Of a DNA stretch of 64,000 nucleotides, positions 36,403-45,287 are shown one piece after another. The notes under the pieces are model-generated. The model made no database searches. It was not told the DNA's origin and saw only the letters and a list, made by a program, of their open reading frames with translations. The first letter of the stretch is position 1. Each line of letters starts with the position of its first letter. The translations under genes were made by a program, and so were the position numbers. This DNA comes from Thermonema lapsum (GTDB lineage: Bacteria; Bacteroidota; Bacteroidia; Cytophagales; Thermonemataceae): positions 1 through 64,000 of the forward strand of contig NZ_JAASRN010000003.1 of assembly GCF_011761635.1 (NCBI RefSeq), in the 5' to 3' direction.

Positions 36403-36903
36403 ATGAAGATTGCTAAATCTTTGCTCTTTTGCTTGTTGGGCTTTTTTCTGTTCTCTGCTTGCAGCGACGACCGCCTCGTTTATGAAAAAATCTACTCTCT
36501 GCCCGGCGGTAAGTGGTATGCCGATTCCGTGCTGCGCTTTGAATTGCCCGTAGCACAAGCCGGCAAATACGACTTGTACTACCACATACGCAATACTCTG
36601 GACTACCCCTATTACAACATGTATGTGCAATACAGCATTGTGGACAGTGCCGGTAAGGTACTTGCCAAAAACTTGCAGCATATTGTATTGATGGACCCCA
36701 AAACGGGCGAGCCTTATGGTACCAATCTGGGCGACATCTTCGAGCATGAGCTCATTGCCTTGCCAGCATACGAATTCCCTGCGCCCGGCAAGTATGTCTA
36801 TCTCATACAGCAATACATGCGCGAAGACCCTTTGCCTGAAGTGCTTAGTTTCGGCGTAAAGTTGCGTCGCTATGAAGACGATGCCCCGGCAGCGAAGCCC
36901 TAA
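36403..36903 (+). CDS. gldH: gliding motility lipoprotein GldH
   Basis: A lipoprotein of about 166 residues starting at 36403 (MKIAKSLLFCLLGFFLFSAC), with lipid-Cys at about residue 20. A longer frame from 36202 lies within the RicT-like gene and is a shadow. The mature part matches GldH: DRLVYEKIYSLPGGKWYADS, the strand-rich YDLYYHIRNTLDYPYYNMYV, and GKVLAKNL. GldH is needed for gliding in flavobacteria, and related genes occur in non-gliding Bacteroidota. It sits next to the PSP1 gene. A strong hairpin lies 43 bases after the stop. Confidence 0.88.
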   Translation: MKIAKSLLFCLLGFFLFSACSDDRLVYEKIYSLPGGKWYADSVLRFELPVAQAGKYDLYYHIRNTLDYPYYNMYVQYSIVDSAGKVLAKNLQHIVLMDPKTGEPYGTNLGDIFEHELIALPAYEFPAPGKYVYLIQQYMREDPLPEVLSFGVKLRRYEDDAPAAKP

Positions 36904-36945
36904 AACAGCTTGCCAAACGCTTTTTCTGTTTCTTTGGGAAAGCTT

Positions 36946-36979
36946 CAACAGGCGCTTTCTTCACAAAAAGCGCCTGTTG
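36946..36979 (+). terminator. hairpin after gldH
   Basis: A perfect 13-base stem (36946-36958 with 36967-36979) and 8-base loop just downstream of gldH. No strong T-run follows (CTATTCTG), so it may be a weak terminator or an mRNA-stabilising structure. Confidence 0.55.
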
Positions 36980-37158
36980 CTATTCTGTAAAGCGTTTCTC
37001 TGTATCATTTCGAGTGATTGCAAGCGTCAATGGAAGACTTCTTTGCTTCTTGTAATATGGTTTGATTGAGCGCTCCCACTCGCTTCGCTTGTAGATGACA
37101 AGCTACCTTTGATGTATCTGTTTTCGTTTGAGTTTTGGGATAAGAAAACCCCAATCTG

Positions 37159-38880
37159 CTACCGTATGAGTGTAAGCACTCCTTGAAAATGGTAGGTTCT
37201 GCCCAAATAGTCTTCGGCTGTGGCATGGTACAGATAACTGCCCGGAGGGGCTTGGGCGCCGTCCCATCCTTGTTCTATGTTGCTACTTTCAAAAAGCAGG
37301 CTGCCCTTGCTGTCGTAGATTTGCAGGCGGTAGCGGCGCACAAATGCTCCTTTGGGATGGAATGTGTCGTTTAAACCGTCTCCATTCGGCGTGAAGGCAG
37401 TAGGGAAATGCAGCTGCAGGGGGCGTTCAATGCGCTGGCGGTTTGAACGGCTGACAAAGCCGCTCGGCAGAACGCTTTCTATATGCACATACAACAACTG
37501 CTGTTGGGTGTCGGCGGGCGAGAAGTCGCTTTGTAAGACACTACCTGCCGCGAAGCGTTCCAATACATTGCCCGCTTCATCGCTGACTACTATTTCGTAA
37601 GTCTGACTTATGACCGTGTCGTTGCGGCGGTAGGGGCGCCACGACAAACGGTAGGCGTTTTGCCCCTGTGGGTTCACCTCAAGCCATAAGGGGCAGATGT
37701 AATCGCTGAGCGCAATGGTGCCGCAGTCGCTGTTTTTTCTTAGTTGCCAACATACGGCTGCTGTCAAGGGGGCTTGGCTCGTGAACGTGCCACTGTTGGG
37801 CAGGTTGTTTGTGGCTTGACCATTTTGCCACAACTCCAATTCTTGCAGTTCAGCGTAAACGCTTTCGTCGTTGCGCCAATTTGCCTGCAGGCGGTTGTCG
37901 TTTGTGAACGAAAGCTGCAAATTGCGCACTTTCACAGGTAGCTGGGTAAGAGGCGGGCTGTAAGTGGCAGAGACAAAAGAGACCGACTCTCCACAGGCAT
38001 TGCGTACTGTAAGCCGGAAGCGCAGGCTTTGCGTGAGCGTATTGCCTTGCCACACGTATTCTACCGAAGTGGCGGTGCTGTTTTCGATATGCAAGACAGG
38101 CTCATAAGCGCCGTTGTTGCGCGATACTTCCAAATCGTATTGCCAATCGGCATGCAGACCTTGCCAAGAAAGCAGCACTTGCCCCTTACAAACGGACAAG
38201 GGGCTTTGTACTTGCATCTGAAAGTTGAAATTCAGATTGCTGATGTCTTCGTAGATGCTAAGCGTAAAAGTAGTGTCTTTGCCGCAGTTCTGCCCGTCGG
38301 TGCGATTGAGGATGTACTCGCCACGCACAATGGGCGTGTAGTTGCCGGCTGTGGCATAGACATGAGTAAGGCTACTACCGGGCAGCAGCATTTGCAGGGG
38401 GCTGCCGTCGCCCCAATTCACCACATACTGCTCATAGGGGGTAGCGGCTGCCGTTATGCGCAGGCGCCTGCCGTTGCAACGCTCCATGCGTATTGGCGGC
38501 ACGGGTACTGCCAGTACTTCCACGTAATTGCTTTTGGTGAGGCTGTCGCCGATAAAACCTCCATTGCTGTCGGGGAAATTACCATACTGCGTGATGCTAT
38601 AGATGCCCGGCGTGGTGTAGGTAAACGTATTGGATGGCGTGCGTACACCCCCTTCCTGAAATCGATAGGCTATGTTTTGCCCACCGCCGGTGCAGTCAAT
38701 CAACTCAATGCTGAAAGGCGCGCATGCCCGTATGCGTGTAGCACCTGCCGGGTAGTCTTTGGCATAAAAACAAGGGCTTTGGGCTTGTGCCGACTTGCTT
38801 TCCCATACGCTTGTCCATAGCCCTATAGCACAAAAAAGAAGGCAATGCCTTAAACGAAATAAAGAAACAAAAGACTGCAT
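37159..38880 (-). CDS. secreted protein with PKD-like domain and T9SS type B sorting domain
   Basis: A large exported protein of about 573 residues. The start at 38880 (MQSFVSLFRLRHCLLFCAIG) gives a signal peptide ending SAQA; an alternative is 38892. A PKD-like stretch follows (VNWGDGSPLQML, then LTHVYATAGNYTPIVRGEY), then Fn3-like Ig segments. The C-terminal 90 residues (FPTAFTPNGDGLNDTFHPKG, then RLQIYDSKGSLLFES and QGWDGAQAPPGSYLYH) are the gliding-motility-associated/T9SS type B sorting domain. This means export by the type IX system, consistent with porT in the window. The role could be adhesion; the ligand is unknown. Confidence 0.88.
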   Translation of the reverse strand: MQSFVSLFRLRHCLLFCAIGLWTSVWESKSAQAQSPCFYAKDYPAGATRIRACAPFSIELIDCTGGGQNIAYRFQEGGVRTPSNTFTYTTPGIYSITQYGNFPDSNGGFIGDSLTKSNYVEVLAVPVPPIRMERCNGRRLRITAAATPYEQYVVNWGDGSPLQMLLPGSSLTHVYATAGNYTPIVRGEYILNRTDGQNCGKDTTFTLSIYEDISNLNFNFQMQVQSPLSVCKGQVLLSWQGLHADWQYDLEVSRNNGAYEPVLHIENSTATSVEYVWQGNTLTQSLRFRLTVRNACGESVSFVSATYSPPLTQLPVKVRNLQLSFTNDNRLQANWRNDESVYAELQELELWQNGQATNNLPNSGTFTSQAPLTAAVCWQLRKNSDCGTIALSDYICPLWLEVNPQGQNAYRLSWRPYRRNDTVISQTYEIVVSDEAGNVLERFAAGSVLQSDFSPADTQQQLLYVHIESVLPSGFVSRSNRQRIERPLQLHFPTAFTPNGDGLNDTFHPKGAFVRRYRLQIYDSKGSLLFESSNIEQGWDGAQAPPGSYLYHATAEDYLGRTYHFQGVLTLIR

Positions 38881-38994
38881 ATTGAATTCCATCGCTTGTA
38901 TATCCGCTTCGTATTGTACAAGGTAATACGTTGAAACAGCCAAGCGGTGTTGCCTTTTTTAGGGATAGGCAGCGTTGCTTTCTTAAAATTCGCT

Positions 38995-39002
38995 TATTTT
39001 TG
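38995..39002 (+). promoter_or_regulatory. candidate -7 element of glyS
   Basis: TATTTTTG at 38995-39002, 38 bases before the glyS ATG. TTG at 38975-38977 lies 17 bases upstream rather than at the ideal 20, so only the -7 element is well supported. Confidence 0.45.
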
Positions 39003-39040
39003 TTTTTTAAAAAGATGCAGAATACAAAAAGCAAAACCAT

Positions 39041-40537
39041 ATGTCGAAGAAGCAGCAACCATTGACTTTGGAAGAAGCCAACTTGCAGAAAATTGTATCG
39101 CATGCCAAGGAGTACGGTTTCGTTTTTCCTTCCAGCGAAATTTACGACGGCTTGCAGGCAGTTTATGACTACGGACCCAACGGCGTAGAACTCAAAAACA
39201 ATCTCAAGCTGCTGTGGTGGAAAGCCATGACCCAACTGCACGAAAACGTAGTGGGCTTGGATGCTGCTATTTTCATGCACCCTACCACTTGGAAAGCTTC
39301 CGGGCACGTGGACAGCTTCAACGACCCCCTCATAGATAACAAAGACTCCAAGAAGCGCTACCGTGTGGACCACCTCATAGAAGCCAAAGCTGAAGAATAT
39401 CGCCAAGCAGGCGATGACGCCCGGGCACAAGCCCTGCTCGACAAGATGAACGAACTGCTTAACCGCGAAGATTTCGAGGGGCTGCGGCAGCTCATCATTG
39501 ATGAAAACATCGTCTGTCCTGTGTCGGGCACTGCCAACTGGACCGAAGTGCGGCAGTTCAACCTTATGTTTTCTACCAAAGCCGGCGCCGTAGCCGACGA
39601 CAGCATGACCATCTACTTGCGCCCCGAAACCGCCCAGGGTATCTTCGTCAACTTTTTGAATGTGCAAAAAACAGGGCGAGGCACCAGCATGAAAATACCT
39701 TTCGGCATTGCGCAAATAGGCAAAGCTTTCCGCAACGAAATCGTGGCACGTCAGTTTATTTTCCGCATGCGCGAGTTCGAGCAGATGGAAATGCAGTTTT
39801 TTGTGCGTCCCGGTGAAGAAATGCAGTGGTACGAATACTGGAAACAAAAACGCTATGACTTTTTGCGTGCCGTTGGCTTGCCAGAAAACAAGCTGCGTTT
39901 TCACGAACACGAAAAGCTGGCACACTATGCCAATGCCGCTCTCGATATTGAATACGAGTTTCCCTTTGGCTTTAAAGAACTGGAGGGCATCCATTCGCGC
40001 ACGGATTTCGACTTGCGCAACCACGAACAATACTCAAAGAAAAAACTGCGCTATTTTGATGATGAAATAAAGGAAAGCTATATCCCCTATGTGATTGAGA
40101 CCTCTATTGGTGCAGACCGCTTTTTCTTGGCTGTTTTATGCAATGCCTATACCGAAGATGTGGGGATAGACGCCAAAGGCAACGAGAAGAAACGTGTGTA
40201 CCTGAAGTTCCACCCTGCCATTGCCCCAATCAAGGCAGCCGTATTTCCCTTGGTGCGCAAAGACGGCTTGCCCGAAAAAGCACGCGAGGTGTTCAACCTG
40301 CTGCGCTACGATTTCAATACCATCTATGAAGAGCGGGGGGCTATAGGCAAAAACTACACCCGTCAAGACATGATAGGTACGCCCTTCTGCATTACCATAG
40401 ATTACCAAACCATGGAAGACAACACCGTAACACTGCGCCATCGCGACACTACAGAACAAGAGCGCGTGCCTATTGCTGAGCTGCCCCGCATCATAGGCGA
40501 GGCGGTCTCGTTGCGTTCTATCTTGTCGAAGCTGTAA
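39041..40537 (+). CDS. glyS: glycyl-tRNA synthetase (dimeric, eukaryote/archaeal type)
   Basis: A class II synthetase of 498 residues, the single-chain alpha2 type rather than the bacterial alpha2beta2 enzyme. Motifs: VSHAKEYGFVFPSSEIYDGL-like start (observed as IVSHAKEYGFVFPSSEIYDG), RPETAQGIFVNFLNV (motif 2 region, about 190-204), RNEIVARQFIFRMREFEQME, TSIGADRFFLAVL (motif 3, about 350), and the C-terminal anticodon domain with APIKAAVFPLVRK. It is followed by tRNA-Val. Single gene, no operon partner. Confidence 0.93.
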   Translation: MSKKQQPLTLEEANLQKIVSHAKEYGFVFPSSEIYDGLQAVYDYGPNGVELKNNLKLLWWKAMTQLHENVVGLDAAIFMHPTTWKASGHVDSFNDPLIDNKDSKKRYRVDHLIEAKAEEYRQAGDDARAQALLDKMNELLNREDFEGLRQLIIDENIVCPVSGTANWTEVRQFNLMFSTKAGAVADDSMTIYLRPETAQGIFVNFLNVQKTGRGTSMKIPFGIAQIGKAFRNEIVARQFIFRMREFEQMEMQFFVRPGEEMQWYEYWKQKRYDFLRAVGLPENKLRFHEHEKLAHYANAALDIEYEFPFGFKELEGIHSRTDFDLRNHEQYSKKKLRYFDDEIKESYIPYVIETSIGADRFFLAVLCNAYTEDVGIDAKGNEKKRVYLKFHPAIAPIKAAVFPLVRKDGLPEKAREVFNLLRYDFNTIYEERGAIGKNYTRQDMIGTPFCITIDYQTMEDNTVTLRHRDTTEQERVPIAELPRIIGEAVSLRSILSKL

Positions 40538-40566
40538 TAAATGCTTGCAATGCTTTGTGTAAGCAC

Positions 40567-40592
40567 CGGCTCAAAACTTTGCTTTTGAGCCG
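40567..40592 (+). terminator. hairpin after glyS
   Basis: A perfect 10-base stem (40567-40576 with 40583-40592), 6-base loop, 30 bases after the glyS stop, followed by ATTGTGTTTCTTA. A moderate terminator. Confidence 0.6.
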
Positions 40593-40627
40593 ATTGTGTT
40601 TCTTATGAAGAAAAAATTTGGCAATAA

Positions 40628-40659
40628 TTTGCACAAAACAAAAGCTTGCCTTAGTTTTG
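40628..40659 (+). promoter_or_regulatory. promoter of tRNA-Val
   Basis: TTTG at 40628-40631, a 20-base spacer, then TAGTTTTG at 40652-40659: exact Bacteroidota consensus. The tRNA begins 20 bases downstream of the -7 element, the same distance as for tRNA-Gln. Confidence 0.8.
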
Positions 40660-40678
40660 CTTCCACGTTAAGGAAAGC

Positions 40679-40756
40679 GGGTTCTTAGCTCAGTTGGTTC
40701 AGAGCACCTGCCTTACAAGCAGGGGGTCGCAGGTTCGAATCCTGCAGAACCCACCA
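40679..40756 (+). tRNA. tRNA-Val (anticodon TAC), CCA encoded
   Basis: Acceptor GGGTTCT pairs with AGAACCC, anticodon stem CCTGC/GCAGG with loop CTTACAA gives anticodon TAC, and the T-arm is GCAGG-TTCGAAT-CCTGC. Discriminator A at 40753 is followed by encoded CCA (40754-40756), unlike the other two tRNAs in the window. It carries its own promoter and a strong terminator just after. Confidence 0.95.
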
Positions 40757-40761
40757 TCGTG

Positions 40762-40794
40762 AAGCGACACTTGACCAAGTGTCGCTTTTTTTTT
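40762..40794 (+). terminator. terminator after tRNA-Val
   Basis: Stem 40762-40773 with 40776-40787 (inner pairs probably open to form a loop), merging into a run of nine T (40786-40794). Confidence 0.9.
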
Positions 40795-40990
40795 GAAAAA
40801 GCTTGTGTTGTCTTCTTTAGTGTGCATTCGACGTTTTTTGCACAGCAGTTTCTCAAACAAGTGAATTGCCGTCAATTGGAAGCCAACGCTCTAAACGTAT
40901 CAATGAGCTCTTTAGTTTGTGTTGAAAACTCGGTTCATAGCTTTCACTAAGTCTGCCTCGTAGCTCGTTGACCAAAAATTAAAAGTGCTT

Positions 40991-41449
40991 TCATAAGCAT
41001 CTCCTTGCCTGCTTTATGTTAAAATAATTGGGTACCTCATTGCAATAAGTAGTCTGGTCATATAAGCTCACTTTTCCATCAACAAGTTGTCTATACCACT
41101 TGGGTGTTTTCTCAATTTTCAAGTAAAAATAATCTGTATAATTTTGAGGAATTAAATTTGTATCGGCTTCAAATAGGCGAACTTTGATTGCGTTTTCAAC
41201 AGCTGTAAAAGTGCAGTCGTTTTCCGTCTTGACCGTAACTTTGCCATTTTGACTAAATTTTACGGCACCTTTAATTTCACCACCATCTTCTAAAAAAACT
41301 ACACCATCATATACTTTGTTTATTTTTTTGTTTTTATTGGCAATAAGCATGTAACTAGCACCTGGGGAGTAAAATGGGGGACGTCCAAATTGAGCATTCA
41401 CAGCGTGTACAAGCACAAGCAGAAAAAGACTTAAAATAAACGTTTTCAT
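40991..41449 (-). CDS. small secreted protein of unknown function
   Basis: Start at 41449 (MKTFILSLFLLVLVHAVNAQ) with a clean signal peptide; about 152 residues. The body has a beta-rich pattern (YDGVVFLEDGGEIKGAVKFS, then KVTVKTENDCTFTAVENAIK, then YTDYFYLKIEKTPKWYRQLV) seen in several unassigned Bacteroidota proteins in which a DGKVSLY strand follows. The chain ends soon after that, so the C-terminus may be truncated. It lies alone in an AT-rich island between tRNA-Val and rplS. Confidence 0.6.
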   Translation of the reverse strand: MKTFILSLFLLVLVHAVNAQFGRPPFYSPGASYMLIANKNKKINKVYDGVVFLEDGGEIKGAVKFSQNGKVTVKTENDCTFTAVENAIKVRLFEADTNLIPQNYTDYFYLKIEKTPKWYRQLVDGKVSLYDQTTYCNEVPNYFNIKQARRCL

Positions 41450-41984
41450 TGCATTGGATTTTTTGAGTGAAACCAAAAAAATTTTTTGCCCCATATAAAA
41501 TACGCAGAAATTAACTAAAAATACAGAATAATCTTTACCAATTTAGCCTGCGAGTATGCCATGACAAAAAAGGCTCGGTGGGGTGCTACATAAAAAGTGT
41601 GGCATATTCCGGATGTGCTTCAGCATAGGCAAAAATTAAAAAAATTAAATTTAGCTCCCAAGAAGAGCGGAACTTTTACTACAAAACTTGATTCAAAGAA
41701 CCGCACTTTCTGCTACCGCAAAACCATCTTTGAAATACGAAGCCTCGCCTTTTAAGCAGCTACCAATGTTTTTTGCTTTATTTCTATTTATTGTTTGATG
41801 CGTAGTATTTTTAAGAAATAAAAAATGACAAGCCTGTAGAAATCGTAGAAAGCCTTGAAGGGGCACAAATAGGCTCAAAAGGGAAATGCTGATAAAGAGA
41901 AAGGGCAGAGGGGCGGTGTTGAAGAAGAGTAAATGAAAGTGAGAAGACAAAGCATTAAGAAACGGCTGTCGTTGCTAAAAAGAG
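41450..41984. other. AT-rich intergenic island, no supported gene
   Basis: About 535 bases with no convincing gene. A minus-strand frame of 85 codons (41693-41950) is low-complexity Phe/Leu with no start context and I do not support it. No direct repeats of the tRNA-Val 3' end, no integrase and no IS ends were found. Confidence 0.5.
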
Positions 41985-42023
41985 AACAAGAGGTGCTCTC
42001 TTTACCAGAAAGCACCTCTTGTT
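41985..42023 (-). terminator. terminator of rplS
   Basis: A perfect 13-base stem (41985-41997 with 42011-42023) and 13-base loop, 19 bases after the rplS stop. On the minus strand it is followed by CTCTTTTTAG. Confidence 0.8.
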
Positions 42024-42042
42024 ATTGAAGGCAACGCCAATG

Positions 42043-42399
42043 TTAGTCGCGCAATTCTTTGATACGGGCAGCTTTGCCTTTTCTGTTGCGCATGTAGTAG
42101 ATGCGAGCACGGCGTACGCGTCCGCGGCGTACCAGCTCTATCTTTTCAATAGAAGGCGACAAAAGGGGAAAAATACGCTCTACGGCAATGCCCCCAGATA
42201 TTTTTCTTACAGTAAAGGTTTCACCGTTGGTGTTGGGGTGGCGGCGCTGAATGACTACGCCCTCATATACCTGAATGCGCTCTTTGTTACCTTCTACAAT
42301 TTTCACATGTACGCGTACGGTGTCACCGGCTTTGAAGTCGGGCATTTCGGCACGGCGCTGAGCGTATTCCGATTCTACGAATTTTATCAAATCTTCCAT
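42043..42399 (-). CDS. rplS: 50S ribosomal protein L19
   Basis: Ribosomal protein L19 of 118 residues at the 30S-50S interface. Signatures: [20 protein letters not shown] (about 22-41), [12 protein letters not shown] (about 42-53), [20 protein letters not shown] (about 59-78) and the basic [14 protein letters not shown]. The length is typical. It is monocistronic, away from trmD, rimM and rpsP. TATATTTG on the minus strand at 42453-42460 is a likely -7 element. Confidence 0.96.
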   Translation of the reverse strand: MEDLIKFVESEYAQRRAEMPDFKAGDTVRVHVKIVEGNKERIQVYEGVVIQRRHPNTNGETFTVRKISGGIAVERIFPLLSPSIEKIELVRRGRVRRARIYYMRNRKGKAARIKELRD

Positions 42400-42504
42400 G
42401 ACTCACTTATGTTCTAAGGTGATTGATGATTGCTTTCTCCTTTAACGGACTGCAAATATAAACAAATTTTGAATATTGCTATCTTTGAAGCCAATTTATT
42501 TTTT

Positions 42505-43029
42505 ATGAATATGTTACGAAAACTACTGATAGTGGTGTTGCTTATAGCCGGAGTGGTAACTGCCGCTTACTTGGGCATGGGCGGACATTTGCCGCCGGAA
42601 ATCCGCCGGGTATCCCTGCCGAAACATTACTTTTTGTATCGTCTGTATGAAGGAAGAGTGCCTTCCGACAGTCTGAAAGCGCTTCGCCGGCAGGTGCAAG
42701 CCGACTGGCAGGGGTACCATATATCGGCATGGGCAGCGGCATATCCCTACGAACCCGAGCCGGGCAAGCCTTTGCCTGTGCGTATAGGGATATTGACCGA
42801 CAGCCTACCCCCTAAGTTGCCTGTTGGTTATGATGTTGAAGCTATCGAAGGCGACCGAATAGAGTTACGCGTGCTTGCCCATCCGCTTTGGGCACCCCGT
42901 CCTTATGAGCTGCACCGGGCGGCGCAAGAATGGGCACAGGCAAACCAGTTGATTTTAAGCGAGGAATTTATAGAGCTGCTGACCTTGCCCGAAGAAAAAA
43001 TTGTTATCTTATATGAAATCAAACGCTAA
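42505..43029 (+). CDS. membrane-anchored protein, possibly GyrI-like
   Basis: Start at 42505 (MNMLRKLLIVVLLIAGVVTA); the upstream extension to 42430 is AT-rich and unlikely. It has one N-terminal membrane anchor (about residues 5-22) and a 145-residue soluble domain. The tail (ELHRAAQEWAQANQLILSEE, then KIVILYEIKR) is reminiscent of GyrI-like/effector-binding domains, which end in a strand of the form EIYYPIKR, but similarity is weak. It is followed 5 bases later by a second small exported protein. Function unknown. Confidence 0.55.
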   Translation: MNMLRKLLIVVLLIAGVVTAAYLGMGGHLPPEIRRVSLPKHYFLYRLYEGRVPSDSLKALRRQVQADWQGYHISAWAAAYPYEPEPGKPLPVRIGILTDSLPPKLPVGYDVEAIEGDRIELRVLAHPLWAPRPYELHRAAQEWAQANQLILSEEFIELLTLPEEKIVILYEIKR

Positions 43030-43034
43030 GCACT

Positions 43035-43556
43035 ATGTCTTTTATGCGATTGCTTACCTGTTGGCTACTGTTGTTTTTTGTGGGGGAAATTGTGCATGCC
43101 CAAACGCCGGTGGAGAGGCTGGAAAAGGAAAAATTCTTTTTGGCGCTCGACAAGCCCGGCATGGTGAAACGGATACGCTACTATGTAGGTGATGAAATCG
43201 CTTTTTACATGGGCGGCGACCGCTGGAATGCAGAGATTTTGGGTATCAAGAACGATACCATTATTGTAACGGAGGCGGGTAAGGTACCCATTAAACAAAT
43301 AGAGGCGGTGGTGGTGCCTTCGCGTTCATGGTTTTTGCATCAGGGGGCTTTTGTTTTTCCTGTGGCAGGGGTAGGTTACTTCCTGATGGACACGCTCAAT
43401 CCTCGCAACTATGAAAACGGAAACGACCGAATCACGGCGGAAAACATCACCATTTCTTCTTCGCTGGTAGGAGCAGGCATTTTATGCCGCGTTTTTCGGA
43501 AGAAAAAATACAAAATCAATAAGCGTCATTTGCTCAAAACCATAGAGGTATTGTGA
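43035..43556 (+). CDS. exported protein of unknown function
   Basis: A 173-residue protein with a signal peptide (about 1-22, ending VHA-Q). A strand-rich domain follows: VKRIRYYVGDEIAFYMGGDR, AEILGIKNDTIIVTEAGKVP, IKQIEAVVVP. A hydrophobic segment at about 103-118 and one at about 140-152 suggest membrane attachment. It fits an unassigned Bacteroidota family that I know only as hypothetical. The 3' end overlaps the convergent epimerase gene by 31 bases, which is unusual and both frames look real. Confidence 0.65.
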   Translation: MSFMRLLTCWLLLFFVGEIVHAQTPVERLEKEKFFLALDKPGMVKRIRYYVGDEIAFYMGGDRWNAEILGIKNDTIIVTEAGKVPIKQIEAVVVPSRSWFLHQGAFVFPVAGVGYFLMDTLNPRNYENGNDRITAENITISSSLVGAGILCRVFRKKKYKINKRHLLKTIEVL

Positions 43557-44557
43557 GGGGCAAAGGGCGTGGCTGTCAGATGGCAGACTACCCAACGGAT
43601 GGTGTCTGCAAGGGGAGTATAACGAAAGTTTGGCAAGAAACTTTGTATTTTGCTGCCGTCGTAACTGAAATGCTCTTGTGAGATGCGAGCTGTTTCGCGG
43701 GTAATGAGCGGCGCACGCCCGCTAATGAAGCTGTAGAGAGCAGACAGACGCCACGCTATTTCGCTCATCCATGGGCGTACAGCGTAGCGGGGAGCTTCTT
43801 TACCAAGGGCTTGGGCTACCATACCGAAAAAGTCGCGATAGGCAATAGTGCCCGCATTGAGTATGAAGCGCTCGCCTGTAATCTCGTTTTCAATGAGGCG
43901 TATACCTGCTTCCAACACATCGCGCACATCCACATAATTGAGGCTACCGAGTGGGTAAAACTTTCTTCCTTCCATTACATAACGAAACAGTTGGGTGCTG
44001 CTGCGATGCAAGTCGCCGCATCCTAAGATAAGCGAGGGATTGAGCACGCCCACGGGCAGCCCTTCGGCGTAGCCACGCCACACTTCCATCTCGGCATGAA
44101 ACTTCGAACGGGCATAATGGGTGGTTAGCTTGTTTTCTTCCCATTGGTTTTGCTCGTCGATGTGCTCTTGTCCGGGGGTACGCCCCAAGGCAGCCACCGA
44201 GCTAATATGCAGAAAGTAAAGGCATTTTTTTTCCAGACAGGCATTTATCAGGGTGGCAGTCCCTTGTATGTTGGTGCGGTAGAGTTCTTTTTTGTCTTTG
44301 GGATTGAATGATACTTTTGCTGCTGCATGAATCACCACTGCCCCTTCGGGCAATTGCTCTGCCAACGCGATGGGGTCGTTCAGGTCGCCTTCTATCCAGC
44401 GTATTTGCTTCTGCTCGCTTTCTGAAAAGGGTAGCTTGCTTTGTGGGCGATGCAGTGCCCACACCTCGCTGCCTTCGTGTAGCAGGCGACGTACGAAATA
44501 CTGCCCTACTAAACCGGTGGCACCTGTGATAAATACTTTTTGAGCCGAAAGCTTCAT
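43526..44557 (-). CDS. NAD-dependent epimerase/dehydratase family protein
   Basis: An extended SDR enzyme of 343 residues. Rossmann motif VFITGATGLVGQYFVRRLLH (about 8-27), GDLNDP, AAAKVSFNPKDK, and the catalytic YARSK (about 148-152) with the preceding Ser of HISSVAALGR. Its substrate may be a sugar nucleotide or a hydroxy-lipid (flavonol-reductase-like SDRs). It is the last gene of a minus-strand run queD - hypothetical - thioesterase - TPR - epimerase, and its start overlaps the TPR gene by four bases. Confidence 0.88.
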   Translation of the reverse strand: MKLSAQKVFITGATGLVGQYFVRRLLHEGSEVWALHRPQSKLPFSESEQKQIRWIEGDLNDPIALAEQLPEGAVVIHAAAKVSFNPKDKKELYRTNIQGTATLINACLEKKCLYFLHISSVAALGRTPGQEHIDEQNQWEENKLTTHYARSKFHAEMEVWRGYAEGLPVGVLNPSLILGCGDLHRSSTQLFRYVMEGRKFYPLGSLNYVDVRDVLEAGIRLIENEITGERFILNAGTIAYRDFFGMVAQALGKEAPRYAVRPWMSEIAWRLSALYSFISGRAPLITRETARISQEHFSYDGSKIQSFLPNFRYTPLADTIRWVVCHLTATPFAPHNTSMVLSK

Positions 44558-45246
44558 GCCTTTGTTTCTTTTTTGCCTAAACCCAACTTCTGCGCCACAA
44601 AGCGGAAGAACTCCTTGCGGCGCGCAGCAGAGCAGAATACTTCTTTGATGATTTGCCAGCGATTGGTAGCGGTGGGCGTTGCCTCGTTGGGTATGTTGAT
44701 AAATTGGGGAGTATGGGGGCGTTGTTGAGAGATGTACTTTCCTTCGGGCAGCCCGGCGATGGCGTCGGCTTTACGGAAATGTTTGATGGCGGCTTCTGGC
44801 ATGCCCAACTGCTCGTAGAGCAAACCCAAGTTGTTGTGGTTGATGGCGTCGTCGGGGTCCAGCTCTATAGCTTTCTGATAGTCTTCGATGGCAGCTTCTA
44901 CCATGCCCAAGGCTGCCTTGATAAAGCCACGGCTGGCATAACGGAAAGCATAGTCAGGGTCAAGCTCTACTGCTCGGTCGAAGTCTTCGAGGCTTTCGAT
45001 AGAGCGCCCTGCCATGTATTTTGCTAAGCCCCGTTCATAAAAGCCGTCGGCAGAGGGCTGTTGCGATAAAAGGCGGTCGTAGTCGGCGATGGCGTCTTCG
45101 AAGCGTTCGAGGCGGTAGTAGCACTTGGCACGTAAATAAAAAAGCTGGGTGTTGGGGTTTTGAGCTATCAGCTTCGAGAGCGCCTGTTCTGCCTGTATGT
45201 ATTCTTGTGCTTCTATGAGGGCTTGAATCGAGGAAATACTTTTCAT
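44554..45246 (-). CDS. TPR repeat protein
   Basis: A 230-residue protein made of four to five tetratricopeptide repeats (about residues 8-170; for example FYLRAKCYYRLERFEDAIAD, YASRGFIKAALGMVEAAIED, HNNLGLLYEQLGMPEAAIKH). The last 60 residues are basic and carry no repeat. TPR proteins act as scaffolds, and no client is evident. It overlaps the epimerase start by four bases and follows the thioesterase by 41 bases. It has no signal peptide. Confidence 0.88.
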   Translation of the reverse strand: MKSISSIQALIEAQEYIQAEQALSKLIAQNPNTQLFYLRAKCYYRLERFEDAIADYDRLLSQQPSADGFYERGLAKYMAGRSIESLEDFDRAVELDPDYAFRYASRGFIKAALGMVEAAIEDYQKAIELDPDDAINHNNLGLLYEQLGMPEAAIKHFRKADAIAGLPEGKYISQQRPHTPQFINIPNEATPTATNRWQIIKEVFCSAARRKEFFRFVAQKLGLGKKETKA

Positions 45247-45287
45247 TGCTTTCGTTTTAAGAGAAACAAGCCGATGAGGCAGAAGGT

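Noticed and set aside
38705-40030. 441-codon minus-strand frame overlapping the T9SS cargo and glyS genes
   Set aside because: It is the antisense shadow of glyS, whose synthetase motifs are unmistakable.
41693-41950. 85-codon minus-strand frame in the AT-rich island
   Set aside because: No signal, no start context, and low-complexity hydrophobic sequence.
40679-42042. Integrated element at tRNA-Val
   Set aside because: No integrase and no downstream copy of the tRNA 3' end were found; only low G+C supports it.
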